This document shows positions 31,489 through 42,200 of a DNA stretch of 64,000 nucleotides, in pieces. The position numbers were made by a program, and so were the translations under genes. Source of the DNA: Cololabis saira (taxonomy: Eukaryota > Chordata > Actinopteri > Beloniformes > Belonidae); the NCBI RefSeq assembly GCF_033807715.1, contig NC_084596.1:39666458-39730457 (forward strand), read 5' to 3'. The notes under the pieces are model-generated. The model searched no databases. It was given only the letters and a program-made list of their open reading frames with translations, and was not told where the DNA came from. The number at the start of each line of letters is the position of its first letter. Positions within the stretch are counted from its first letter, which is position 1.

Positions 31489-32027
31489 GCTGTACCTGAG
31501 CACCGTTCCACAGCTTGTCATGCGTCTGGGCCTTCTCCAGCTGCTCCCGCGTGTACAGATACTCCCTCTTGTCTCCGGCATGATCCTGCAGCGTCTTCTG
31601 AGCCCACGCGCACGCCCCTAAACATCCACAGTCAGAGGAAAGGGAGGGAAACTCATGAGAAGGGCCGGCGGTTCCTCTGCCAGCCGCCGGTCACGGCTGA
31701 GGGAGGAGGGTTAGGACGACGCTCCCACTGACCTTCCACGCTGTCGTACTTCTCGTTGTAGAAGCAGAAGTTGTCTGTCAGCTCTCTGCGCACCACCAGC
31801 TCCTCGATGAAGGGGGGGACGGACTCACTGGCCTTCCCGTACCGCCGGACTTGCAGCGCCACACGCTGGGCCGACAGCTGGCCTGGTGGGACGAAGAGCA
31901 CAAGTGGAGGAAAGAATCAGGACAGTCCTGTGGTCTGGAGCTGGACTCAATATACCACTGTTTGTGAGAAGAGAGCTTTAAAATGACATTATTGAACATG
32001 GATGACCTATGTTTGTATAACACACAC

Positions 32028-32691
32028 TAGGCCTGTGTTGAAAAAAATCGATTTTCCGATTCTAAATCGATTCTCATATTAATTCCTAAAAATCAATTTG
32101 TATGTCTAAAGATCGATTTTTTTTCATTATTACATTTTAGCCCAGTGAACTTTAACCCAGTAGTCAGGTCATTTAATTGACACAAGTGCTGTTGAGCTGT
32201 TGCAATTTCTTTCTTTTTTTGCACTTTAAATGAATATTGAAAGGCATATTTGACTTATCTATTTCATACAAATAATTTTGGGAATTTTTTTGTTTATGCC
32301 CAAAAAAGGAATGTTTTGTTGGACACGAGAATAACTGGTGCCATATTTTTGCCTTTAAATATGTTTAAAAGTATGAAAACATTAAAGTTTTCAGTTATCA
32401 TTGCTTTATATACTTTCTTTGGGTTAAATTTGCATAAAATGCTAAATCAAATTTTCAAAAATTAAAAACCGAAATAGACTGAAAATGGAAAAAATAAAAA
32501 CGGAATGTGTTAAAAAATAAAACCGATTTAATCTGTTTCCTCCCTGGATCTGTTTGATAATTCTCCCCCACACGATGTTTCTGAAAGCAGTTCTATCAGC
32601 ATTCTGGGAGCTGATTGGTCCTTACAGCATCACTAGCTGCGATACTTGCTGTTGAATCTCAATATAATACTAGTATCAATATGTTGCATAA

Positions 32692-32694
<3 letters not shown>
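32028..32694. mobile_element. hAT-like element, right end lost, copy 3
   Basis: Same as 5615-6259; ends at the GT microsatellite. Confidence 0.65.

Positions 32695-32727
<33 letters not shown>
32695..32727. repeat. GT microsatellite, unit 3
   Basis: 33 bp, the shortest of the four orthologous GT tracts. Confidence 0.95.
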
Positions 32728-32728
<1 letters not shown>

Positions 32729-33071
32729 ATAAGACAATTATTAATAACTACTACCTGAACTAGCACTCCCTTTGTTGCACAACACTGTGATGCAATAAAG
32801 TCCTGCGTGTTTCAGTCTGAACAAATGACTTTCATGTGAACGTTAAATGTAAATGTAGACTTTCATGAAAATCCTAGAGTTCATCTGGTTTCATCTATAA
32901 ATGCTACATTAAGTCTGCTCATGTGAAATGTATAAGAATGATACACTATAAAGTAATTAATCTGTCTGAAATGAAACTTAAATTACATTTATTACATTTA
33001 TTATTATTATTATTATTATTTCTGAATACGAGTTGAGGTAAAAAGTTGTTTACTTCTAAACTGATGTCTGA

Positions 33072-33245
33072 TATAAAAGGGTTAAATCCAGGTTGTCCTC
33101 TTCCTGTAATCTGATACTGATGAACCTCCCTCTTCTTCCTGCTCTCAAACCAGCAGATTCAGTCTGATCACGTGTTTCTGATTCTCAGGCAAGTTTCATG
33201 TTTGAGCAAGTGAAACTTTCTCAGTCTCAGTTATCGAGAGGAGAA
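33072..33245 (+). promoter_or_regulatory. Putative TRIM promoter and leader, copy 3
   Basis: TATAAAAG at 33072-33079, CACGTG in gatcacgtgtttc, and the inverted pair AAGTTTCA/TGAAACTT. The leader reads TTA where copies 2 and 4 have TGA, so the frame is open 16 codons upstream of MAQKGD (to 33198). Confidence 0.45.
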
Positions 33246-34913
33246 ATGGCGCAGAAAGGAGATCAGCTGGACCAGGAAACCTTTTCTTGTTCGATCTGTT
33301 TGGAGATTTTAAAGGATCCGGTGACTATTCCCTGTGGACACAGTTACTGTATGAACTGTATTAAATCCTACTGGGATGAAGGAGAGAAGAAACTCCCCAG
33401 CTGTCCTCAGTGTAGACGAACTTTCACTCAGAAACCTGAGCTGGTGAAAAACACCATGTTAGCAGCTTTAGTGGAGCAGCTGAAGAAGACAGGACTCCAA
33501 GCTGCTCCTGCTGATCACTGCTATGCTGGACCTGAAGATGTGGCCTGTGATTTCTGCTCTGGAAGAAAATTGAAAGCCGTCAAGTCCTGTTTGGTATGTC
33601 TGGCCTCTTACTGCCAGAAACACCTTCAACCTCATCATGATGTGGCTGTATTAAAGAAACACAAGCTGGTGGATCCCTCCAAGAACCTGCAGGACAACAT
33701 CTGCCCCCGTCACGGTGAGGTGATGAAGATGTTCTGTCGTACTGATCAGAAGTGTATCTGTTATCTCTGCCCTGTGGATGAACATAAAGGCCACGACACA
33801 GTCTCAGCTGCAGCAGAAAGGACGGAGAGGCAGAGAGAGATGGAGGTGAGTCGACAACAAATCCAGCAGGAGATCCAGGACAGAGATAAAGATGTGAAGC
33901 TGCTTCAGCAGGAGGTTGAGGCCATCAATCAGTCTGCTGATAAAACAGTGGAGGACAGTGAGGAGATCTTCACTCAGCTGATCTCTTTCCTCCAGAAAAG
34001 AAGCTCTGAGGTGAAGCAGCAGATCAGATCCCAGCAGGAAACTGAAGTGAGGAGAGTCAGAGAGCTGGAGGAGAAGCTGCAGCAGGAGATCAGTGACCTG
34101 AAGAGGAGAGACGCTGAGATGAAGCAGCTCTCAGACACCGAGGACCACAACCAGTTTCTCCACAGCTACCCCTCACTGTCACCACTCAGTGAGTCCACAC
34201 ACTCCTCCAGCATCAGCATCCGTCCTCTCAGGTACTTTCAGGATGTGACAGCAGCTGTGTCAGAGGTCAGAGGTCGACTACAGGACATCCTGAGAGACAC
34301 GTGGAAAAACGTCTCACTGACCATCACTGATGTGGATGTTTTACTGCCACAACCAGAACCAAAGAGCAGAGCTGGATTCTTGAAATATTCATGTGAAATC
34401 ACTCTGGATCCAAACACAGTACACACACTACTGTTACTGTCAGAGGAGAACAGAAAGGTGACTTTTATGAACCAACATCAGTCTTATTCTAGTCATCCAG
34501 ACAGATTCAGTGAATATTCTAACGTACTGAGTAGAGAGAGTCTGACTGGACGTCATTACTGGGAGGTGGAGAAGAAAGCAGGTGTAGTTGGTGCAGCAGT
34601 TTCATACAAGAATATCAACAGATCAGGGAAGGAAAGTAGATTTGGATATAATGACAAATCTTGGTCACTATATTGTGACTCAGACAGATATGGATTTTGG
34701 TACAATAACATCGGAACCTCCATCTCAAGTCCTCAGAGCTCCAGAATAGGAGTTTACCTGGATCACAGAGCAGGTGTTCTGTCCTTCTACAGCGTCTCTG
34801 GAACCATGACCCTCCTCCACAGAGTCCAGACCTCCTTCACTCAGCCGCTACACGCTGGAGTCTCGGTTGGTATCACTGATGGAAACTCAGCTGAGTTCTG
34901 TAAACTCAAATAG
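33246..34913 (+). CDS. TRIM-family E3 ubiquitin ligase (RING/B-box/coiled-coil/B30.2), copy 3
   Basis: 555 residues, one exon, same domains as copy 1, two residues shorter because QPEPKS replaces QPEPEPKS in the linker. It lacks the 11-residue duplication. With copy 4 it shares DPVTIPCG in the RING and SYCQKHL in B-box1. Coiled-coil changes unique to this copy are DRDKD, TQLISF and KRSSEV. The PRY-SPRY loops differ again (MNQH, SEYSN, VGAAV, NRSGKESR, CDSDRYGFWYNNIG, VSVGITDGN). All RING and B-box2 metal ligands are present. The AATAAA used by other copies reads AATGAA here (35130-35135), so its 3' end may be formed elsewhere. Confidence 0.92.
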   Translation: MAQKGDQLDQETFSCSICLEILKDPVTIPCGHSYCMNCIKSYWDEGEKKLPSCPQCRRTFTQKPELVKNTMLAALVEQLKKTGLQAAPADHCYAGPEDVACDFCSGRKLKAVKSCLVCLASYCQKHLQPHHDVAVLKKHKLVDPSKNLQDNICPRHGEVMKMFCRTDQKCICYLCPVDEHKGHDTVSAAAERTERQREMEVSRQQIQQEIQDRDKDVKLLQQEVEAINQSADKTVEDSEEIFTQLISFLQKRSSEVKQQIRSQQETEVRRVRELEEKLQQEISDLKRRDAEMKQLSDTEDHNQFLHSYPSLSPLSESTHSSSISIRPLRYFQDVTAAVSEVRGRLQDILRDTWKNVSLTITDVDVLLPQPEPKSRAGFLKYSCEITLDPNTVHTLLLLSEENRKVTFMNQHQSYSSHPDRFSEYSNVLSRESLTGRHYWEVEKKAGVVGAAVSYKNINRSGKESRFGYNDKSWSLYCDSDRYGFWYNNIGTSISSPQSSRIGVYLDHRAGVLSFYSVSGTMTLLHRVQTSFTQPLHAGVSVGITDGNSAEFCKLK

Positions 34914-37067
34914 ACTTGTTTCCTTTTCATGTTTTCATCTCAGTTTTTATTGACTTTCTTTTCTTTTCAGAGATGTACGTCTCAAACTCTGACTGATTTA
35001 GTTTTAGTTTTTGTTCTATAAGTTTTTTGTTACTTCCTCTTTTGGAGGTGGAAGTTGTTCTTTTGTAATTACACCTGGGAAATATTCATATTATTACCGG
35101 CGTCTTCTATTTCAGTATAAAAACATAGAAATGAACCTGTGTTGTAATTGTTGTTAGCTGTTAATTTGGATGTGTTTCTATGTTGTATTTCTCTTTTCTT
35201 CCACTTCATGGACTCCAAAAAAATGTTTTCTTCAGTCTTCATTCCACGATTTGACTCAGATCTGAGGGAGAAAACATTAATCTAATATTCAAGTAAAACT
35301 AAGGCCGTTTTCCTCCTGAAATATCGCAAAGTCCAGAGTTCATGTTCACAACAGATCATATTTCTGGATTTAAATGTGTCTTTACTGGTTTTACTGCTCT
35401 TTTTCTGGCCAGACCTCCACTCTCCAGCGGTGCAGTGTCAGGTTTTCCTTCAGCATTCATCCAGACAGACTTCTGTTCATATTTGATCATCTACAATATT
35501 TATGTTTTACTTCTTTTTTTTTAGTGTTTCTGCTCTTTCTGTAACTTTCTTTCCTGAACATTGTATCCTGGTTCACGTCTGCAACCTCAGGACCTGGAAA
35601 CAGTGAAGATCAGGAGTCTCGGGAGTGACGTCACACCGCCCCCTACAGGAACATGATTGCATGACACGTAAAGAGGTTTTTAAAGAGGAAAGAAGTCACG
35701 TGTTTAAACACTTTTCCTCCAGTCTGGGCTTCATGTTTTATTTGTTAAATCAAGAAAATCCCCCCAATTGTTTTGTCATCTACAATTTAGGAAAAGGTTT
35801 TTGAGGTTGAAGGATGTTATTAAAGACTTTTTTTTTTGTTGCTGGATATGAAAGTTAATATTATTAGGGATGCAGAATGTAAAATAATTGAATGTTACTA
35901 TGTTTAAACACTTAAAATAAAATGATTACTCAATAGTTTACCTGTCTGACATGTGTCTTATTATTATTATAAAGTCTTAAATATGTGGATCCAGACTTCA
36001 GCAGATATTCAAATGTAAACTCAGACGTCCCAACTGGAGCCTGGTGTTGGTTTCCAGTGTTTTAGGGTGCTTTCACACCTGTCCCGTTTGGAGCAGTTGC
36101 AGGACTTTTCCCTCCTCTCCTGCTCCCAGGGTTGCAGGGAACTCTTATTTTAGCATGAAGAGCTACCAGCTACGGGCCGGCCTCCTCCGTGATCGTGACC
36201 TAAGAAGCGTCTGTCTGCAGCGCTGCAACGAGTGACCCACGAATGGATTGTTATTTTAGTTAGACGACTTTAAGTCGTATAAGGATGGAGGTTGAATCTT
36301 AAATATCAGTAGCATCAATAAAAGTTAAGAAAACCGGACAGACGTGCATGAATCCCTCACCTGCACCAACTCCTCATCGTTCTTCCCTCAGCGTCGGAAT
36401 CTGGGGACCTTTTTGTATTTGGGAAGTCAGATTAGTTTTCCCCATCATTTGGTTTACTCATCGTTTCTCATTGTTGCTGAAAAGTGTCAGAATTGCCAGC
36501 TAGAACTGTGTGAACGCAGCACCGAACCAAATCATTCATAAAAAAAGAAAAGGCCCTTTATAAAATCTGCAAGATGTTGCAAAGACAGAAACGACCCGAG
36601 CTGCGTGCCACCTTTCACCGTGATCCGTGTCATTATAAGCATGGGTGAAGAGGAATAAAGCAAGGAATCTCGTTATTATTCTGTAAATAAAAGTGAGTGG
36701 TAAATCTCCCACCATCTTCACATCCGGCTTCTGCTGCACGATGGAGCTTTGACCTGCGGTGAACTGTACAAAAGTAGGTTCTGTGCCATGATTCCATGAT
36801 TGCAGTTTTTAATGCCGAGCCACAAAGATTACACACATCCGACTAAGTCTCCATCCCGAGTTGTAGGGATTTCTCCAGATTTTTTCAAATCTTTTGTTGA
36901 TATTATGTTTCTATAAATGATGACTTATTCAAATAGTTGAATACATCATTAGAAATAGTGGAAAATAGAATATTTTAGAGATCCTGGTCACTCACGAGGT
37001 GGGAAGATCATGCCTTTTCAGCATCTGACGGTTAAGTTTTGTTTTGAACATTATAAGTCAAATAGAA
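34914..37067. other. Post-TRIM spacer, unit 3, no gene recognised
   Basis: Same spacer as in unit 1, including the type A segment near 36145-36265, interrupted at 37067 by L1. It resumes after the L1 from 43459 to 43789 and again after the I-like LINE. No recognisable gene. Confidence 0.6.
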
Positions 37068-37229
37068 GGGGCTTCCGGCTTAGCTATACATGGGGTGAGA
37101 CGTGCTTAGCGGAGCTCCTGCAGAGTTAATGTAATTCTCCATTTTTTGGCACTATTTGAATTACTCCCACGGCTTGGGTTTGAACAAATTTTTTTTTCAA
37201 CGCGGTTACATCGTGAACTCACCAGAAAA

Positions 37230-38150
37230 ATGCCTCCAAAGTCCATCAAAGCGGGGAATAACCCTCCAGCTAACCCGCGGCCTGCGGCTCACGCTGTCTC
37301 CTCGCCCCGCGGTGATTCTCCTCCTCCGGAAAGCACCTGCGCCGGCGCGGAGTTCAGCCAGCTCAAAAAGGAACTGCTCTCCGCGCTTCGCAACGATGTT
37401 GCGGCTATATTTAAGACAGAGCTTCAAGCAGCACTGAGTGACAATTTAACTTCTATTAAGTCCGAGCTGCTTTCACTTAAAGCGGATCTCTCCGGCAGTA
37501 TTTCCTCCATGAAGGCGGACGTCGCGGGTCTTACAGCCACGGTTGCTGTGATGGAGCAGGCTCTCTCAAGCTGCTCAGACGACATAGTTGCTCTCCAGAA
37601 AAAAGTTGATCACTTGTCAAAAGAATGTGTGAGGCTGGAGGACAGATGCGAGGATTTGGAGTCAAGGTCTCGTCGGCAGAACATACGGATTATTGGTGTC
37701 CCGGAGGAGGATCCTGACTCTTCATCTGCAGCCGGTGTTTCCAGGCTGTTATCGGAAGCCTTCGCCCTCGACGCGGAGCTGGTGGTGGACAGAGCCCACC
37801 GCACCCTCATGCCGAGACCCCAGCCCGGTGCCCGGCCCCGCGCAATAGTGGCCAGGCTCCATTATTACACGGACTGCGCTGACATCCTCAGAAAGGCGAG
37901 AGAGCGGCAGCGGATAACGGTTCGGAATATGACCATCTCCGTCTTCCCGGACCACACCGCCAAGACAGCGCGGGCGCGCGCTGCCTTTAATGAGGTGCGC
38001 CGTCAGCTGCGGGAGATTGAAGGAGTCCGGTATGGATTGCTGTACCCCGCCCGGCTGCGTGTAACTCATAACGGCCAACAACGTGACTTCACGGCGCCAG
38101 ATGAAGCCTTGGCATTCATCAAGAAAATAAAAAAAGTGACTACCAGCTAG
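37230..38150 (+). CDS. L1 ORF1 protein
   Basis: 306 codons starting MPPKSIKAG; an in-frame Met 28 codons upstream exists, but this start has the better context and spacing. A Pro-rich N-terminus is followed by a long coiled coil (about residues 45-145, heptads such as SLKADLSGSISSMKADVAGL). From residue 148 comes RRQNIRIIGVPEE, the start of the RRM-like domain, and then the C-terminal domain (VVDRAHRT, ARPRAIVARLHYY, QRDFTAPDEALAF). L1 ORF1p is a trimeric RNA chaperone that coats the LINE transcript. Intact. Confidence 0.85.
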   Translation: MPPKSIKAGNNPPANPRPAAHAVSSPRGDSPPPESTCAGAEFSQLKKELLSALRNDVAAIFKTELQAALSDNLTSIKSELLSLKADLSGSISSMKADVAGLTATVAVMEQALSSCSDDIVALQKKVDHLSKECVRLEDRCEDLESRSRRQNIRIIGVPEEDPDSSSAAGVSRLLSEAFALDAELVVDRAHRTLMPRPQPGARPRAIVARLHYYTDCADILRKARERQRITVRNMTISVFPDHTAKTARARAAFNEVRRQLREIEGVRYGLLYPARLRVTHNGQQRDFTAPDEALAFIKKIKKVTTS

Positions 38151-38163
38151 TTTTCTGGGACGA

Positions 38164-38245
38164 TTTATCCAGCTTGCTGTCCATGCTGGACTCTGGCCCT
38201 GGGTGAGTGAGTGAGTCAATTCATAAAACGGGACTTTATGTCTTA

Positions 38246-38276
<31 letters not shown>

Positions 38277-38539
38277 TATTTATTTATTATTTTTTTATTT
38301 TATTATTTTTTTTTGATTTATCCAGCATGCTGTCCATGCGGGACTCTGGCCCTGGGTGGGTGAGTGAGTGAGTCAATTCATAAAACGGGACTTTATGTCT
38401 TAATTATTATTTTTTTTATTTTTTTTTTATTTATTTTTATTTTTTTTTATTTATCCAGCATGCTGTCCATGCGGGACTCTGGCCCTGGGTGGGTGAGTGA
38501 GTGAGTTAATTCATAAAACAGGACTTTATGTCTTAATTT
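38164..38539 (+). repeat. Tandem 90-bp repeat with T-rich spacers between L1 ORFs
   Basis: Three copies (38164-38249, about 38316-38406, about 38449-38539) of a block reading ttatccagcatgctgtccat, gcgggactctggccctgggt, a run of gagtgagt, and aaaacgggactttatgtctt. T-rich tracts of 40-70 bp separate and follow them. The first copy starts 14 bp after the ORF1 stop. A long T-rich stretch (38540-38633) follows the third. Confidence 0.85.
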
Positions 38540-38557
38540 TTTTTTCTTTTTTATTTA

Positions 38558-38590
<33 letters not shown>

Positions 38591-39224
38591 TTTTTTTTTT
38601 TTTTTTTTTTTTTCTTCTTTCTTTCTATCTTTCAATGGGAACAGCACCGTTTAAAATTGAAGGCCTAATCATTTCTCTGGTATGATGCCTTGATTAGAAA
38701 TATGCACACACCCCTGTCTATTGTTTAATTTGTGTGTATGTGTGTGCGTGTCTGTGTGGGTGTGCGAGTGCATATATGTATATATCATTGTTCTACAGGC
38801 CAAAGATCTACTTAATTTAATTAATGTTTGTTGTTACCCTGACAAGACAGCGATTGTCAGAATGGCTCAGACTGTTGGTCTTATATGCCTGATATTTTAT
38901 TTTTATTTTTTTAAGGTTTTAACTCTGCAGGAGCTGACTTTGTTTTTGTTTTTGTATTTAGCTTTATAGTCGAAAGCATTTCTTTTTTGAGAATGGCTTC
39001 CGTTGAAGCCTGCACGGCTGTTTCCATCGTTTGGGGATGGGATCATCAAATGTGCGACGGGTGGGTGGGCGGGAGTTATGGGTTGTTGGCTTTCGGATTA
39101 TGTCTCTGTAGGTATGTATATACTCCCGAGTTTTGTTTGTTTTGGTTTTCCTTTTTACCCCTTTTTCTTATATTTCTTCTTGTGGTGGGTGAGTCTGTCT
39201 TATTTTCTCTCAAAGAATGCCCAT

Positions 39225-42200
39225 ATGAACGATCGTAATCTGCACAAGCCTGATACTGGATCAATCATCAGATTCACTAGCTGGAATGTTAGAGGTGTGA
39301 ATAATCCAATTAAGCGATCAAAGATTTTTTCACATTTGAAACGCTTGGACACTGACATAGCTTTCCTTCAGGAAACTCATTTGCGAAATAAAGATCATTT
39401 TAGACTCAAACGTGCTTGGGTGGGTGATATTTTTCATTCAAATTTTGATTCTAAGTCTAGAGGAGTAGCAATTTTGATCAACAGAAGAGTTAATTTCTCC
39501 GTCTCCAGGACAATATCCGATAAGAATGGTAGATATCTTATTGTGGCGGGCACTCTATACTGTAACCCTGTATTGTTGGTGAATATATATGCCCCTAATT
39601 TTGATGACCCCAATTTTACAGATAGGCTGTTTGGCAACCTCCCTTTCTTAAATACGCATATTACAATTCTGGGCGGTGATCTGAATTGTGTTATTAATCC
39701 TTCTTTGGACCGCTCGAATCCTCGTACTTTGACTCAATCCTCTATGTCAAAATCTATTACCGATTTTACAGTCAAGAACGGGCTTGTTGATCCGTGGAGG
39801 TTCTCACATCCTGGAGATAAGGAATTCTCTTTTTTTTCACAAGTACATCAGTCATATTCACGTATTGACTATTTTTTTGTTGATGGCTCTCTTCTCCCCA
39901 AAGTTACTTCTGTCGTATACCACCCAATTGTTATTTCGGATCACGCCCCTCTAACTTTGAATATAACATTGTCTGAGCGCCCCCGTTTTTCTTCTCCCTG
40001 GAGGTTTAATCCATTGCTTTTATCCGACGATGCATTTAATGTTTCTATATCTGCTTCAATAGATGATTTCATTGCATTGAACAAAACAGATTCTACCAGT
40101 TTTTCGCTAGTATGGGAATCACTCAAAGCATATTTGCGAGGACAGATTATCTCTTATTCAGCATATGCCAGTAAAATCCGCAGGGCTAAATTACAGGAGC
40201 TCACATCTAAAATTCAGGACATAGACAGACTTAATTCAGTTAACCCAAGTCCGAATTTACTGAAACAACGGCTTGATTTGCAATCAAAATTCGATCTTAT
40301 AGCGACAGCCGATTCTGAACGGCTCCTATTACGCGCTCATGCCAACTATTATGAACACGGCGATAAACCAAGCAGGTTATTGGCTCATCAATTAAAAAGG
40401 CAAGCAACGTCGAGACTGATTCCCAGCATTAGAGATTCTACTGGCACACTTACCACCGATCCAGTCGCCATCAACACAATTTTTAAGTCATACTACTCCC
40501 CTCTATATGAATCAGAATCTCCACTTGACACAGCAGAAATGACCTCCTTTCTTGAAAGTATCACTGTTCCTACTATCAATTTGGATGTGGCTAATGGCCT
40601 CGATGCTCCTTTTAGCTTGCAAGAAATTGCTGCCGCCATTGAAGCTACGCAAAGCAACAAGGCCCCTGGTCCGGATGGGTTCGGCGCTGAGTTTTTCAAA
40701 AAATTCAAAGACAAATTAGCCCCCCTTCTACTCTCAATGTACAATGAGTCCCTTGATCATGGCTCATTGCCTCCTTCTTTAATGCAGGCGTCCATTGCCC
40801 TCCTTTTGAAGAAGGACAAAGACCCTGAATCATGCACTTCTTACAGGCCCTTGTCTTTACTGAATGTGGATGTCAAAATTTTAGCAAAAGCACTAGCAAT
40901 TCGCCTTGATAAGATCCTTCCTAGCATCATATCTGAGGAGCAGAATGGTTTCATCAAGGGACGCCAGCTCTTTTATAATGTTCGTACACTCCTAAATGTG
41001 ATTTTCTCTAAAGATTCTTCCCCACTTCCTGAAGTTGTTATCGCGATTGATGCTGAAAAAGCGTTTGATCGTGTCGAATTTAACTATCTTTTTGCAACAC
41101 TTCATAAATTCGGATTTGGACACAGGTTTATATCTTGGATTAGACTTCTTTACACTTCCCCTCAGGCCAGCATTCACACCAATGACAACTACTCCACTTA
41201 TTTTACATTATCACGTGGCACGAGACAGGGCTGCCCTCTCTCCCCTTTGCTTTTCGCTCTATCCGTCGAACCACTTTCAATTGCTTTAAGAACTCTTCCT
41301 TTATTTCGCGGAATCTCTAGGTCCAATGTGGAACTCAAATTGTCACTTTATGCAGACGACCTCCTTTTATATGTATCTGACCCTTTAACCAGCATTGCAC
41401 CAATATTATCTCTGTTGAAGAATTATGGATCCTTCTCCGGCTATAAGGTCAATCTTCACAAGTGTGAATGCTTCCCCATAAACACTTCTGCTTTACTACT
41501 CAAACAATCTGATATCCCCTTTAAACTCAGCCCGTCGGGCTTTAGATACTTAGGGATTAATGTGACCCGCACTCTGCCCTCTCTTTTCACCGCTAATTTT
41601 TCCTCACTGGTAACTCGAGTGAAGGCGGACTTACAGAGGTGGAACTCCCTACCATTGTCGCTAATAGGAAGAGTTAACACAGTGAAGATGACTGTATTGC
41701 CTAAATTTATTTTTTTGTTCCAATGCACTCCTTTATTTCTACCAAAATCTTTTTTTAAATCACTTGACCAAATTGTTTCCAACTTTTTATGGGCCGGTAA
41801 GACACCCAGAGTGAGGTATTCGCTTCTCCAAAAATTTAAATTTAATGGGGGTCTAGCACTACCAAACTTTTTGCTTTACTATTGGTCAGCGCATATTCAC
41901 AAACTAATTTACTGGCTTCAGTCTCCTGAGTTATTATGGTGCAGATTGGAGGCTCAGTCACTCTCTTCATCCTCTGTAACGGCCCTACTCTCCTCCTCTT
42001 TACCATTGAATCCCTCTAAGTTCACAAATAGTCCTGTGGTGCTTTCCTCCCTTAAGATTTGGTCACAGTTTAGGCGCCATTTTAAATTTGCTTCTCCATC
42101 CGCCTATACACCTGTTACTAAGAATCATCTGTTCCCTCCATCACTAATAGACACCACTTTTATGATTTGGCACAGCCGGGGCATTAAGCACTTCAGGGAT

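Larger units (their letters stand above)
24264..31882 (-). pseudogene. Class II CPD photolyase, 3' half, copy 3
   Basis: Exons: A 31733-31882, B 31496-31617, C 29407-29566, D 24264-24412. All junctions and phases are preserved. Exon B carries a Tyr-to-Cys change (ACAWAQK instead of AYAWAQK); otherwise the visible protein matches copy 1. Intron C-D is enlarged by a minus-strand CR1/L2-like LINE and intron B-C by a complete hAT element. The poly(A) signal is at 23994-23999. As elsewhere only about 192 C-terminal residues are encoded, so an independent enzyme is not expected. Confidence 0.85.

Noticed and set aside
38164..38539. CRISPR-like array from evenly spaced repeats
   Set aside because: Eukaryotic LINE context; spacers are simple T-rich tracts and no cas genes are present.
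39003..39224. Upstream extension of L1 ORF2
   Set aside because: Open but hydrophobic and unlike ORF2; the endonuclease starts soon after MNDRNL at 39225.
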